Assembly (NCBI RefSeq): GCF_900104955.1
Contig: NZ_FNSI01000001.1
Span: forward strand, 4,188,001-4,252,000
Direction: 5' to 3'
DNA: 64,000 nt
Source of the DNA: Beijerinckia sp. 28-YEA-48
GTDB taxonomy: Bacteria > Pseudomonadota > Alphaproteobacteria > Rhizobiales > Beijerinckiaceae
Position numbers and translations under genes: made by a program. Of this stretch, positions 34,469-43,575 are shown piece after piece. The notes beneath the pieces are model-generated. The model did not search any database and was not told where the DNA came from. It saw nothing but the letters and a program-made list of their open reading frames with translations. The first letter of the stretch is position 1, and every line of letters begins with the position of its first letter.

Positions 34469-35251
34469 TTACCAGGATGCACCCGACGGTGCGGGCATAT
34501 GCGTTGGTGTGGCATGAAGACTTGCGAGTGAGCCGTCAAGCGCGGCCAGAATGGCGCGCTTGGCCTCGGCAAAATCGTGCGACAGACGATCGCGCGGGCG
34601 CGGCGGGTTGATGGCGATATCTTTGAACACCCGGCCAGGACGCGGCTGCATGACGATGGCGCGATCGGCCAGGGCGGCCGCCTCTTCGACGTCGTGGGTG
34701 ACGAGCAGCAGGGTCGGCCGATGCGCTTCCCACAAGGCCAGCAGATGATCTTGTAGGGACGCACGCGTCAGCGCATCGAGCGCCGAGAAGGGCTCGTCCA
34801 TGAGTAGCACTTTCGGACGCGCTACCAGCGCACGCACGATAGCAACGCGCTGGGCCTGGCCGCCGGACAGTTCGCGCGGCCAGCGCGGGCCATAGCCGGC
34901 TAGGCCGACGCGCAGCAGCGCTTCATCAACGCGCGCATCGCGTTGTGCCTTGGGTAGATGTTCGATGCCGAAGGCGATGTTCTGCGCCACGGTCAGCCAA
35001 GGCAGCAGCCGCGGCTCTTGAAAGACGATGCCAACATCGGGATGCGGCGCGACGATGATATCGCCATCGACGGCGACACGACCGCCGCTCGCCTGTTCGA
35101 GACCGCTTGCCAAGCGTAGCAATGTGGTCTTGCCGCAGCCAGAGCCGCCGACCAAAGCGACGATCTCGCCGGGCGCAACGCCCATGGTGACATCGGACAA
35201 AGCCTGCGTGCCGTTGGCGTAGATTTTGGAGAGGCGATCGAGGGTGAGCAT
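34469..35251 (-). CDS. ABC transporter ATP-binding protein, SsuB/TauB/NrtD type
   Basis: This 260-residue ATPase energises uptake through the neighbouring permease. Walker A is GGSGCGKTTLLRL, the signature is LSGGQAQRVAIVRAL, Walker B is VLLMDEPFSALD, and the switch histidine is in LLVTHDVEEA. The subfamily is that of sulfonate, taurine and nitrate importers. It is separated from the permease gene by 4 bp and from the OsmC gene by 17 bp, forming an operon read right to left: binding protein, permease, ATPase, OsmC. Confidence 0.93.
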   Translation of the reverse strand: MLTLDRLSKIYANGTQALSDVTMGVAPGEIVALVGGSGCGKTTLLRLASGLEQASGGRVAVDGDIIVAPHPDVGIVFQEPRLLPWLTVAQNIAFGIEHLPKAQRDARVDEALLRVGLAGYGPRWPRELSGGQAQRVAIVRALVARPKVLLMDEPFSALDALTRASLQDHLLALWEAHRPTLLLVTHDVEEAAALADRAIVMQPRPGRVFKDIAINPPRPRDRLSHDFAEAKRAILAALDGSLASLHATPTHMPAPSGASW

Positions 35252-35255
35252 GCGC

Positions 35256-36089
35256 TTACACCGTCCTCGCGAAGGAATCCTGCCAGGTCAGCAGTGGTTT
35301 CGCCGCTAACACGAGCAACCAATCGAGCACTTTGCCGAGCACGGCGAAGCAGAGAATGGCGGCTAGAATCTGTGCTGGCTTACCGAGCTGCTGGCCATCG
35401 ACGAGCAGATAGCCGAGCCCTTCGGACGCGCCCATGATCTCGGCAGCAACCACGAACATAAAGCCCAGGCCGAGGCCTGAACGCAGCGCCACGATATAGT
35501 CAGGCAGGATGGCTGGCAGCAGAATGCGGCGCGCCAATTGCCAGCGCGACAGACGAAAGGCACGGCCGACCTCGACGATCTTGCGATCGACGTTGGCGAT
35601 GGCGCCCATGACGCCGAGATAGACCGGAAAGAACACGCCGAGCGCGATCAGCGCGATCTTGGAACTCTCGAAAATGCCGAGCCACAGAATGAACAACGGC
35701 ACCCAGGCGAGCGAAGGAATGGCGCGCAGCGCCTGCAAGGTCGGATCGAGAAAACGCCTGATGGTAGCGGACGAACCGGTCAGAGCGCCCAGCAGGGTTC
35801 CCGCCGCCGCGCCAAGGCCGAATCCAAGCGCGACGCGCAGCAAAGTGGCGGTGACATGAATGGCGAGTTCGCCGCTCGCCGCCAATTCCCAGAGCGCGGA
35901 GAAGACGCGGCTCGGCGGTGGTAGCAGACGTGCTTCGAAAATGCCGAAACGCGCGGCGATCTCATAGAGAACCGCCGCGCCGACAGGGAGAACGAGACCA
36001 AACAGCCAGCGCGGGCTCGGCACCAATGTGCGTTCCACCGGCGCCGACTCGATCTTTTCAAGCGCTCCTGCTTCGCTCAAAGCCAGCAC
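35256..36089 (-). CDS. ABC transporter permease, SsuC/TauC type
   Basis: This 277-residue inner-membrane protein has six predicted transmembrane helices and the EAA loop typical of BPD-type permeases (VGRAFRLSRWQLARRILLPAILP). It forms the channel for the ATPase at 34469 and the binding protein at 36111. An N-terminal cytoplasmic extension of about 28 residues precedes the first helix. The spacing of 4 bp to the ATPase gene implies translational coupling. Confidence 0.93.
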   Translation of the reverse strand: MLALSEAGALEKIESAPVERTLVPSPRWLFGLVLPVGAAVLYEIAARFGIFEARLLPPPSRVFSALWELAASGELAIHVTATLLRVALGFGLGAAAGTLLGALTGSSATIRRFLDPTLQALRAIPSLAWVPLFILWLGIFESSKIALIALGVFFPVYLGVMGAIANVDRKIVEVGRAFRLSRWQLARRILLPAILPDYIVALRSGLGLGFMFVVAAEIMGASEGLGYLLVDGQQLGKPAQILAAILCFAVLGKVLDWLLVLAAKPLLTWQDSFARTV

Positions 36090-36110
36090 TCCTCCCCCGA
36101 ATTTTAACCC

Positions 36111-37091
36111 CTATTGTCCCTTCGGCGCAAAGCTGGTGTCGACCAGGGAGGCGACAGCGGCCTTCACATCGACATCGGGCTTGATGACGCCGGCCTTCTG
36201 CAACGCGAGGCCCGCTTCCTGGATCGTCTCGGCGACCTTGCCATCAATGGCGGCGTTGGTGAGATCGGTCCGCTCAAGCTGTTTGGCGATCACGGCTTCC
36301 GACAGTTTGGTCTCGGCCACGAGCAACTTGGTCAGTTCGACCTTGTTCTGCAACGCCCACTGGCGCGCTTCCTCATAGACTTGATTGACGCGGCGCACGA
36401 TGCCGGGGTGCTGCTTGGCGAACTCCTCGCGGGTGTTGAGCACACCCCAGGTGTTGGCGGCGGCATTGCGATAGAACAGTTTCGCGCCGTCTTCGACTTC
36501 CGCTTGAGCCATGATGGGATCGAGACCCGCCCACGCATCGACATCCTTGCGGATGAGTGCGGTCTTGCCATCGGGATGCTGCAACAGCACGAGGCGCACG
36601 TCCTTTTCCGTCAGCCCGGCGCTGTCGAGCGCACGCACCAGGAAGATGTGCGGATCAGTGCCGCGCGTCACCGCGACCGACTTGCCCTTGAGGTCGGCGA
36701 TCCTGGTGATGCCGGTGTCGGGCCTGGTGACCAAAGCCGTCCATTCGGGCCGTGAATAGAGGCCGATCGACTTGATGGGATTGCCGTTGATCTTGCCGAT
36801 CAGAGCGGCCGCGCCGGCGGTCGAACCAAAATCGAGCGAACCGGCGTTGAGAAATTCAAGCGCCTTATTGGAGCCGGCGGAGAAGACCCAGCGGATGGCG
36901 ATGCCATCGGCGGCGAATTCCTTCTCCAGCAGTTTCTTTTCTTTCAGCACCAGGGAGAGCGGGCTGTAGGTCGCCCAATCGACACGAATCTCCTTGAGCT
37001 GCTGCGCAAAGGCCGGCGCGGCCAGCGTCAAAAGAGCCGCGGCCGACAAAACGAGACGACGGGAAAGCTTGGTCGGTGAAAGTGTGGTCAT
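36111..37091 (-). CDS. ABC transporter solute-binding protein, sulfonate/nitrate type
   Basis: This 326-residue periplasmic protein has a signal peptide (MTTLSPTKLSRRLVLSAAALLTLAAPAFAQQ); the ATG at 37091 is preferred to one four codons earlier. The mature part follows aliphatic-sulfonate binding proteins (SsuA): IRVDWATYSPLSLVLKEKK, then FVFSAGSNKALEFLNAGSLDFGSTAGAA-like segments and GTDPHIFLVRALDSAGL. A sulfonate is the most likely ligand, given the family and the OsmC neighbour, but nitrate or taurine cannot be excluded. It is the first gene of the four-gene operon. An AT-rich region upstream (37104-37276) should carry its promoter. Confidence 0.9.
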   Translation of the reverse strand: MTTLSPTKLSRRLVLSAAALLTLAAPAFAQQLKEIRVDWATYSPLSLVLKEKKLLEKEFAADGIAIRWVFSAGSNKALEFLNAGSLDFGSTAGAAALIGKINGNPIKSIGLYSRPEWTALVTRPDTGITRIADLKGKSVAVTRGTDPHIFLVRALDSAGLTEKDVRLVLLQHPDGKTALIRKDVDAWAGLDPIMAQAEVEDGAKLFYRNAAANTWGVLNTREEFAKQHPGIVRRVNQVYEEARQWALQNKVELTKLLVAETKLSEAVIAKQLERTDLTNAAIDGKVAETIQEAGLALQKAGVIKPDVDVKAAVASLVDTSFAPKGQ

Positions 37092-37276
37092 GGCGGTCCT
37101 CACAATTGCGCGGACGCGTCCATCAGACCGACCGGCGCTTTAGCTGCATTTTTAACCGCGCCCGCAAGCTGCAAGCTCAAATCGGCGCGTGGATGTTTTA
37201 TGAGACGAAACGTTCGTTATGTCAAACAAGACATCCAGATATCGGAATAGAATATTTTCACTTATATATTTTGTTC

Positions 37277-38239
37277 TTATACGATGGAGCCCGCCTGGCC
37301 GGCTTCCCAGCCGATGATCGCCCGCTTGCGCGCCAGGCCCCAATGATAACCGGTGAGCGCCCCGCTCGAGCCGAGGACACGGTGGCAAGGCACGACGAAG
37401 GAGATCGGATTGCGCCCGACCGCCGCACCGACCGCCCGCGCCGCCTTCGGCTTCTCGAGATGACGGGCGATCGAGCCATAGGTGGTGGCCCGACCGAGTG
37501 GGATGCGCAGGAGGGTTTCCCACACCCGCACTTCGAAATCCGTGCCGATCAAGACCACCCGCAGCGGCCGGTCGGCCCGCCATTCAGTGGGATCGAAGGC
37601 GCGGCGGACATAAGCGGCGGCCGCCGCATCGTCACGCACATAGGTGGCATTGGGCCAGCGGCGCTGCATGTCGGCGAGTGCGCCCTCGCGGCCGCCCGAC
37701 GGCTTGCCGTCGGTCCCGGCCGTGCCGGGCCCCGCTTTCTGGTCGACCCAGCCCAGACCCGCCAGACCACGCGGGGTGAACACGGCCAGGGCCTCGCCAA
37801 ACGGCGAGGTGTGGAAGCCAAAGGTCAGCACCAGCCCCTCGCCACGGGATTTGTATTCGCCAGGCGACATCGCCTCGTGGGTGACGAACAGATCGTGCAG
37901 GCGGCCGGGACCGGACAGGCCAACCTCGTAAGCCGTGTCGAGCACCGAGGCCTGATCGAGCAGCAGCCGGCGCGCATGATCGATGGTCAGCGCCTGCAGG
38001 AAGGCCATCGGCGTCAGACCGGCCCAACGCTTGAACAGATGGGCGAAATGCGAGGCCGACATGCCGAGATGGCCGGCAATATCCTCGACCGAGGGCTGCG
38101 CCTTCCAATGCAGGGTCAGATATTCGATAGCGGCGCGCACGCGGTTGTAATCATTGGACTCCGGCTCGATCTGCACGCTGCCAGGGGCGCGTAGATCGAT
38201 CGGGCGGGCCGCAATCGGGAGATCGCGTTGCAGGGTCAT
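37277..38239 (-). CDS. AraC-type regulator fused to O6-methylguanine-DNA methyltransferase (short Ada)
   Basis: This 320-residue protein repairs O6-methylguanine and probably regulates transcription. The N-terminal half is an AraC helix-turn-helix pair (about 30-130: PSVEDIAGHLGMSASHFAHLFKRWAGLTPMAFL and LLLDQASVLDTAYEVGLSGPGRLHDLF). The C-terminal half is the methyltransferase, with the acceptor Cys285 in VVPCHRVLGS. The N-terminal zinc domain of E. coli Ada, which senses methyl-phosphotriesters, is missing, so activation must work differently. It lies between the sulfonate operon and the DUF2244/nth pair. Confidence 0.9.
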   Translation of the reverse strand: MTLQRDLPIAARPIDLRAPGSVQIEPESNDYNRVRAAIEYLTLHWKAQPSVEDIAGHLGMSASHFAHLFKRWAGLTPMAFLQALTIDHARRLLLDQASVLDTAYEVGLSGPGRLHDLFVTHEAMSPGEYKSRGEGLVLTFGFHTSPFGEALAVFTPRGLAGLGWVDQKAGPGTAGTDGKPSGGREGALADMQRRWPNATYVRDDAAAAAYVRRAFDPTEWRADRPLRVVLIGTDFEVRVWETLLRIPLGRATTYGSIARHLEKPKAARAVGAAVGRNPISFVVPCHRVLGSSGALTGYHWGLARKRAIIGWEAGQAGSIV

Positions 38240-38318
38240 GATTTAGGTCCTTATGTCAGGCCGTAACATGGCCCGCCGCCAGCGCCCCCGCCACCCGAAA
38301 ACCGCGATGCTTCGATTT

Positions 38319-38834
38319 TCAATTGTAGCGCGGCCCGCGCTTGGCCTCCGCCAGGGCGCGCGCCAATTCGTCGGCATATTGCTGGCGCGCCTCCGGCCCG
38401 AGCCAGATGGCGACCTCGATGCGCCGGCCGCGCGTCACCAAGGCGATGCGTTCGAGACCAAAATCCTCGTCTTCCTGCCGTTCCAGCCGCACCCACAGCG
38501 GATTGAGCCGCCATTCAAGGCGCTGGCCGCGATGGCTGACCCGCTCGATATGCAGGAGCACCGGCGTGACGGTGACATCCTCATAGGCGCGGGCGGCACG
38601 GAAATTGGCGCGGAAGGCCAGATAGAAGATCAGGACATCGACGCCCATGAAGCCAGCGACCGGCCAGGCGCCCATGATGACGAACGGCAGGGTGACGCAG
38701 AAGGAAAACACTGCGAAGACCATCAGCAAGCGGTGGAAGCCGCGCCGATCGAGCGAACGATGCGGTACGGTGCGGCGTGCGAAAATCTGTGTGTCGCTGG
38801 CATGGATCGCGGTCACAACGCTCGCGGCCTCCAA
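38319..38834 (-). CDS. DUF2244 family membrane protein
   Basis: This 171-residue protein has two closely spaced transmembrane helices (about 34-70, FHRLLMVFAVFSFCVTLPFVIMG and VAGFMGVDVLIFYLAF) followed by a soluble beta-rich domain (RRIEVAIWLGPEARQQYADELARALAEA). The layout fits DUF2244, a family often next to nth in Alphaproteobacteria. Function is unknown. Its start codon is only 23 bp from the divergent nth start, so the two promoters must overlap or lie inside the other gene; a later start inside the first 30 codons is possible. Confidence 0.85.
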   Translation of the reverse strand: MEAASVVTAIHASDTQIFARRTVPHRSLDRRGFHRLLMVFAVFSFCVTLPFVIMGAWPVAGFMGVDVLIFYLAFRANFRAARAYEDVTVTPVLLHIERVSHRGQRLEWRLNPLWVRLERQEDEDFGLERIALVTRGRRIEVAIWLGPEARQQYADELARALAEAKRGPRYN

Positions 38835-38857
38835 TTCCCCTCTAGTATAGGCTGATC

Positions 38858-39613
38858 ATGCCCGCGAAAAAGCCCCTCTCCGCAGCGCCGAAACGACGCC
38901 CCTCGAAAGCTCCGGTCGCTAAACCGGCAGGCAAACCAATGGTCCTTGGCAAGAGACCCGCAAAAATTGGCAAAAAGCCGGTCAGCGCTGCGATCATTCA
39001 CAAAATTTTTGAGCGGCTTCACGACGCCAATCCAGAGCCCAAGGGCGAGCTGGATTATGTGAATGTCTACACTCTGCTGGTCGCCGTCGTCCTGTCCGCC
39101 CAGGCCACCGACGTGGGCGTCAACCGCGCCACACGCGGCCTCTTCGCCGTCGCCGACACGCCGCAGAAAATGCTCGATCTCGGCGAAGAGAAAGTGCGCG
39201 ACTACATTAAGACGATCGGCCTTTATCGCAACAAGGCGAAAAACGTCATCCTGCTCTCGCAGCAATTGATCGATCATCATGGCGGGGAAGTGCCGCGCAC
39301 GCGCGAAGAGCTGGAGACCCTAGCCGGCGTCGGTCGCAAAACGGCAAACGTGGTGCTCAACATCGCCTGGGGCGAAGAGACCATCGCCGTCGACACCCAT
39401 CTCTTCCGCCTGTCCAATCGGCTGCGCCTGGCGCCGGGCAAGACGCCGCTTGAGGTTGAACTCGGACTCGAGAAAGTCGTGCCGAAGGAATTTAGGCGCC
39501 ATGCGCATCACTGGCTGATCCTGCACGGGCGCTATATCTGCAAGGCCATCAGACCGGAGTGCGAGAAATGCGTCGTCGCCGATCTGTGCACGTCAGGTGA
39601 TAAAAGGATTTAA
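38858..39613 (+). CDS. nth: endonuclease III
   Basis: This 251-residue DNA glycosylase/AP lyase removes oxidised pyrimidines. The helix-hairpin-helix with the catalytic lysine is LETLAGVGRKTANVVLNIA, the catalytic aspartate is in AVDTHLFRLSNRL, and the C-terminal iron-sulfur cluster cysteines are in C-KAIRPE-C-EK-C-VVADL-C. The first 40 residues are a basic extension (AKKPLSAAPKRRPSKAPVAKP) beyond the E. coli enzyme. It diverges from DUF2244 and is followed by a copy of the 28-bp palindrome. Confidence 0.95.
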   Translation: MPAKKPLSAAPKRRPSKAPVAKPAGKPMVLGKRPAKIGKKPVSAAIIHKIFERLHDANPEPKGELDYVNVYTLLVAVVLSAQATDVGVNRATRGLFAVADTPQKMLDLGEEKVRDYIKTIGLYRNKAKNVILLSQQLIDHHGGEVPRTREELETLAGVGRKTANVVLNIAWGEETIAVDTHLFRLSNRLRLAPGKTPLEVELGLEKVVPKEFRRHAHHWLILHGRYICKAIRPECEKCVVADLCTSGDKRI

Positions 39614-39647
39614 GTCCAGCGCGAGTTAAAGCTCTTAGACTGAGGGT

Positions 39648-39675
39648 AAATCGCGTTTCGATCGAAACGCGATTT
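39648..39675. repeat. 28-bp dispersed palindrome, copy 3 (perfect)
   Basis: AAATCGCGTTTCGA and TCGAAACGCGATTT are perfect complements with no spacer. It lies between the convergent nth (stop at 39613) and uppP (stop at 39679) genes, and may serve as terminator for both. Confidence 0.75.
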
Positions 39676-39678
39676 GCT

Positions 39679-40488
39679 TTAGCGTACCGGCACGAAGTAA
39701 AGGCCGATCCAGCCGACAATGCCGACGATGATGCGCCACCAGGCAAAGACCTTGAAGCCGTGGCGCGACACGTAATTCAAGAAGCCACGCACGACGAGCA
39801 GCGCTGAGAAAAACGCGGCGACGAAGCCGATGACGATGAGCGCGACATCGTTGAAATCCAGCAGCTTGTAGTTCTTGAACAGATCATAGGCGAAAGCGCC
39901 GGCCATGGTCGGCATGGCGAGGAAGAAGGAGAACTCCGCCGCTGCGCGCTTCTCGGCGCCCATCAGCATCGAACCGACGATGGTGGCGCCGGAGCGCGAC
40001 ACGCCAGGCACCATGGCAAGGCATTGGAAAAAACCGATCTTCAGGCACATCAGCGGCGGGAAATCCATCACATCGGTGAACTTGCTTTTCAGCGGCATGT
40101 CTTCAACCGCCAGAAGAACAAGACCGCCGGCGATCAACGTGGTGCAAACGATCATCGGATTGAACAGCACATCCTTGATAAAGTTGTGCAACGCCGCGCC
40201 GATGATGGCGGCGGGCAGAAAGGCGATGAGAATGCCGATGACGAAGGAGCGGGCTCTGGGATCGCTGGGCAGCGCCAGCAGGATCGACCACAGCTTTTTA
40301 AAATAGACGATGAGGATGGCAAGGATGGCGCCGAGCTGCACCAGAACCTCGAATGTCTTGCCCTTCGACTCGAAGCCAAGGAAATGGCCGATCAGCAGCA
40401 AATGGCCGGTCGAGGACACGGGCAGGAATTCGGTGAAGCCTTCCACCACACCAAGGATCAGCGCCTTGATGGCTTCAATCGTTGACAT
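39679..40488 (-). CDS. uppP: undecaprenyl-diphosphatase
   Basis: This 269-residue integral membrane enzyme converts undecaprenyl diphosphate to the monophosphate lipid carrier for cell wall and polysaccharide synthesis; it can confer bacitracin resistance. The two active-site motifs are [14 protein letters not shown] near the N-terminus and GVSRSGATI in the middle. About eight hydrophobic segments are visible. The start at 40488 ([13 protein letters not shown]) matches the family. It converges with nth. Confidence 0.95.
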   Translation of the reverse strand: MSTIEAIKALILGVVEGFTEFLPVSSTGHLLLIGHFLGFESKGKTFEVLVQLGAILAILIVYFKKLWSILLALPSDPRARSFVIGILIAFLPAAIIGAALHNFIKDVLFNPMIVCTTLIAGGLVLLAVEDMPLKSKFTDVMDFPPLMCLKIGFFQCLAMVPGVSRSGATIVGSMLMGAEKRAAAEFSFFLAMPTMAGAFAYDLFKNYKLLDFNDVALIVIGFVAAFFSALLVVRGFLNYVSRHGFKVFAWWRIIVGIVGWIGLYFVPVR

Positions 40489-40761
40489 CAGGAAAGCCCC
40501 GGCGCGGAATCGAATGGTCTGCGGCCGCACGCCTGTTAAGTCCGCGAATCGCAGGCGCCGTCGCTTAAGTCTCTATAGTTGAAGCAGCCGTCATACCAAA
40601 GCTGTGGCCCAGGCTCTTACCTCAGCTTTAGTCAAAGCCCTGACGGTTAACCGGAACTTAACCTAGGGCCTGTGCATTGCAAATAATGACTGGCCTTGCG
40701 CCTATAGACTCCTGCATAGATTTCCCCCGTGCCGGCGTCACGGATCAAATCATTGTTGCTC

Positions 40762-41454
40762 ATGCCCGTTTTGTTTCATCATCCGCTTTGTCCTCATTCG
40801 CGTTTCATCCGCATCGCGCTCGCCGAATATGGGCTTGAGCCGGAGTTGATCGAAGAACGAGCTTTCGAGCGCAGGAATGAATTCCTCATGATCAATCCGG
40901 CGGCTGAAACGCCGGTGCTAGTCGAGCCAAATCAATTGGTCGTCCCGGGGGTCGGCAATATCGCCGAATATCTCGATGAGACCCATGGCGCGAGCCTCGG
41001 CGCGCATCGGCTGTTGCCCCAGGATACCGCCGGCCGGGTCGAAGTGCGCCGGTTGATGGACTGGTTCAACGGTAAATTCTTTGCCGAAGTGTCGAATTTC
41101 CTAGTCACCGAGAAGGTCTACAAGCGCTATATGACCGCCGCGGCCGGCGGCGGCGCGCCCGATATGGACGCCGTGCGCGCTGGACGGGCCAACATCCGCT
41201 ATCATATGGCCTATATCGGCTGGCTGACCTCTAAACGAAAATGGCTGGCCGGCGATATGATGACCTATGCCGACCTGGCGGCGGCAGCGCATCTTTCCTG
41301 CGCGGATTATTTGGGCGACGTGCCATGGGCGGAAGACGACACGGCGAAGGAATGGTATGCGCGGATCAAGTCGCGACCGTCGTTCCGCGCCCTGCTGAAC
41401 GACCGGGTGCCGGGCATGGCGCCGGGAGCGGCTTACGCCAACCTCGATTTCTGA
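40762..41454 (+). CDS. glutathione S-transferase family protein
   Basis: This 230-residue protein has the thioredoxin-like N-domain start [22 protein letters not shown] and the cis-proline region [11 protein letters not shown], then an all-helical C-domain ([20 protein letters not shown] is the usual C-terminal motif). It probably conjugates or reduces xenobiotics with glutathione. The cysteine in PLCPHS could act as nucleophile. The stop codon overlaps the queG region, and the pair GST-queG is a common alphaproteobacterial arrangement. Confidence 0.88.
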   Translation: MPVLFHHPLCPHSRFIRIALAEYGLEPELIEERAFERRNEFLMINPAAETPVLVEPNQLVVPGVGNIAEYLDETHGASLGAHRLLPQDTAGRVEVRRLMDWFNGKFFAEVSNFLVTEKVYKRYMTAAAGGGAPDMDAVRAGRANIRYHMAYIGWLTSKRKWLAGDMMTYADLAAAAHLSCADYLGDVPWAEDDTAKEWYARIKSRPSFRALLNDRVPGMAPGAAYANLDF

Positions 41455-42593
41455 GTCCGTCCTTCATCGACGCGCTGCGCCAACGCGCGGCCGAGTTGGG
41501 CTTCGATCAATGTCGCATCGCCGCGCCTGACGCCATTCCACAAGCCCCGGCGCGCCTGCAGCAATGGCTTGGTGAGGGCGCCCATGGCGAGATGGACTGG
41601 ATGGCGGAAACCGCCGAGCGCCGCAGCGACCCGCGCGCATTGTGGAGCGAAGTGCGCAGCGTCATCGTGCTCGCCGTCAATTATGGCCCCGACACCGATC
41701 CCCTGGCGTCGCTCGATCAGAAATCGCAAGCGACAATCTCGGTCTATGCGCGCAATCGCGACTATCATGAACACATCAAGGGCCGGCTCAAAATGCTGGC
41801 GCAGTTTCTCATCAGCCGCGCCGATGCCGAAGCGGATGTGAAGGTGTTCGTCGACACCGCGCCGGTGATGGAAAAGCCGCTGGCAGCCGCGGCCGGTATC
41901 GGCTGGCAAGGCAAGCACACCAATCTGGTGTCGCGCGATCATGGCTCGTGGCTGTTTCTCGGCACGATCTTCACGACCTTGCCGTTGCCGATCGATCCGC
42001 CTGAAAGCGATCACTGCGGCTCATGCCGGGCCTGTCTCGACATCTGCCCGACCAAGGCTTTTCCCGCGCCCTATCGGCTCGATGCGCGGCGCTGCATTTC
42101 CTATCTGACCATCGAGCACAAGGGATCGATCGATCCGCAGTTGCGCACGGCCATGGGCAATCGCATCTATGGCTGCGATGACTGTCTGGCAGCTTGCCCC
42201 TGGAACAAATTCGCGGAAGTGGCGCGCGAAGCAAAATTCCAAGCGCGCGATGATCTGGTGGCGCCGCCGCTGACTGAGCTCGCCGCACTTGACGATGCGG
42301 CCTTTCGCACCAAGTTCTCCGGTAGCCCGATCAAGCGCATCGGCCGCGACCGCTTTGTCCGCAATGTGATGATCGCCATCGGCAATTCTGCCGACGCGGC
42401 ACTCGTGCCCGTGGCGCGAGCGCGACTCGACGATGCGTCGCCACTGGTGCGCGCCATGGCGGTGTGGGCACTGCAGCAATTACTGCCCTCACACCAGTTT
42501 GCCGCATTGCATCAGCAGGTGGCCGCGCGGGAGTTAGACCCGGTCGTGCTTGCGGAATGGGCAGCGAATGCTACAAGTCGGACCATGAGCTAG
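41352..42593 (+). CDS. queG: epoxyqueuosine reductase
   Basis: This enzyme reduces epoxyqueuosine to queuosine in tRNA, using cobalamin and two [4Fe-4S] clusters. The cluster motifs are [16 protein letters not shown] and [13 protein letters not shown]; the substrate region HGEMDWMAE and [27 protein letters not shown] is typical, and HEAT-like repeats end the protein. The N-terminal family helix begins at [10 protein letters not shown] (41454). The nearest usual start codon is ATG 41352, overlapping the GST gene by 103 bp and giving 413 residues. A CTG at 41451 would give 380, close to the usual 379. The start is therefore uncertain. Confidence 0.92.
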   Translation: MVCADQVATVVPRPAERPGAGHGAGSGLRQPRFLSPSFIDALRQRAAELGFDQCRIAAPDAIPQAPARLQQWLGEGAHGEMDWMAETAERRSDPRALWSEVRSVIVLAVNYGPDTDPLASLDQKSQATISVYARNRDYHEHIKGRLKMLAQFLISRADAEADVKVFVDTAPVMEKPLAAAAGIGWQGKHTNLVSRDHGSWLFLGTIFTTLPLPIDPPESDHCGSCRACLDICPTKAFPAPYRLDARRCISYLTIEHKGSIDPQLRTAMGNRIYGCDDCLAACPWNKFAEVAREAKFQARDDLVAPPLTELAALDDAAFRTKFSGSPIKRIGRDRFVRNVMIAIGNSADAALVPVARARLDDASPLVRAMAVWALQQLLPSHQFAALHQQVAARELDPVVLAEWAANATSRTMS

Positions 42594-42626
42594 GCTGCAA
42601 CGAGTCAGCTCACTTGCAATGGCGAC

Positions 42627-42645
42627 CCATGTCTGGCGAACATGG
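42627..42645. promoter_or_regulatory. inverted repeat CCATGT-N7-ACATGG
   Basis: A 6-bp perfect inverted repeat in the 93-bp gap between queG and the epimerase gene. It is operator-like, but such short repeats also arise by chance. Confidence 0.25.
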
Positions 42646-42686
42646 CGCTCTATTAGATATTTATTGCGCGGAGACTTTCGATTGCG

Positions 42687-43565
42687 ATGAACCTTTTTGT
42701 GTTCGGCCTCGGTTATTCAGCACTGCATTACATTCTCAAGCATCGGCCTGACTACGACAGCATTGCAGGCACAGTTACCCGGCCCGAGAAGAAGGCCGAA
42801 TTCGTCGCCACAGGGATCAAGACCTATCTCTTCTCCGCCGATGTGGTGGAGGATGGAATCGCCCAGGCCCTCAGCGAGGCCGATGTCATCCTCGTTTCCA
42901 TCCCGCCGGGCGAAGCCGGCGATCCGGTGCTGACCAAGTTCGCTTTGTCGCTGACGCGCACGAAGCGTCTGCGCAAAATCATCTATCTGTCGACCGTCGG
43001 CGTCTATGGCGATCGCCGTGGCGAATGGGTCGACGAAGATACAGCCCCGCTCACCACCAACACCCGCAGCCTGATGCGGCTTGCGGCGGAAAATCTCTGG
43101 CGCGCCTTGGCACGCGAAGGCAACCGCAGCCTTTATGTCCTGCGTCTCGCCGGCATCTACGGGCCCCGCCGCAACCCGCTTGTGCAATTGCGTGACGGCA
43201 AGGCCAAGCGCCTCGTCAAGAAAGACCAGGTCTTCAACCGTATCCATGTCGACGACATCGTCCAGGCGATCGCCAAATGTGTCGCGCGCGACAGGGCCGG
43301 TGAAGATCTCGTGCTCAACATCGCCGACGGACATCCCGCGCCGCCGCAAGACGTGGTGACCTACGCTGCGAGCCTGATGCAGGTCGAACCACCGCCATTG
43401 ATCGACTATGAGACGGCCGACTTGTCTGAAATGACGCGCAGTTTCTACGCCGAGTGCAAACGCATCTCCATCGAAGCGGCGCGATTCGAGCTTGGATTCG
43501 AGCCGATCCATCCTACTTATCGTGAAGGCTTGCAACGCCTGTGGGAAGCTGGCGAAGGTAGGTAG
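42687..43565 (+). CDS. NAD(P)-dependent epimerase/dehydratase-type SDR (YeeZ-like)
   Basis: This 292-residue extended SDR has the Rossmann start FVFGLGYSALHYI and the segments VILVSIPPG, IIYLSTVGVYGDRRGEWVDE and LRLAGIYGPRRNPL. The usual YxxxK catalytic pair is altered (SLMRLAAENLW), which is typical of the atypical YeeZ-like group of unknown activity. It follows queG and precedes the glutathionyl-hydroquinone reductase gene on the same strand (10 bp gap), suggesting one transcript. The substrate is unknown. Confidence 0.85.
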   Translation: MNLFVFGLGYSALHYILKHRPDYDSIAGTVTRPEKKAEFVATGIKTYLFSADVVEDGIAQALSEADVILVSIPPGEAGDPVLTKFALSLTRTKRLRKIIYLSTVGVYGDRRGEWVDEDTAPLTTNTRSLMRLAAENLWRALAREGNRSLYVLRLAGIYGPRRNPLVQLRDGKAKRLVKKDQVFNRIHVDDIVQAIAKCVARDRAGEDLVLNIADGHPAPPQDVVTYAASLMQVEPPPLIDYETADLSEMTRSFYAECKRISIEAARFELGFEPIHPTYREGLQRLWEAGEGR

Positions 43566-43575
43566 GAGAAACGCG

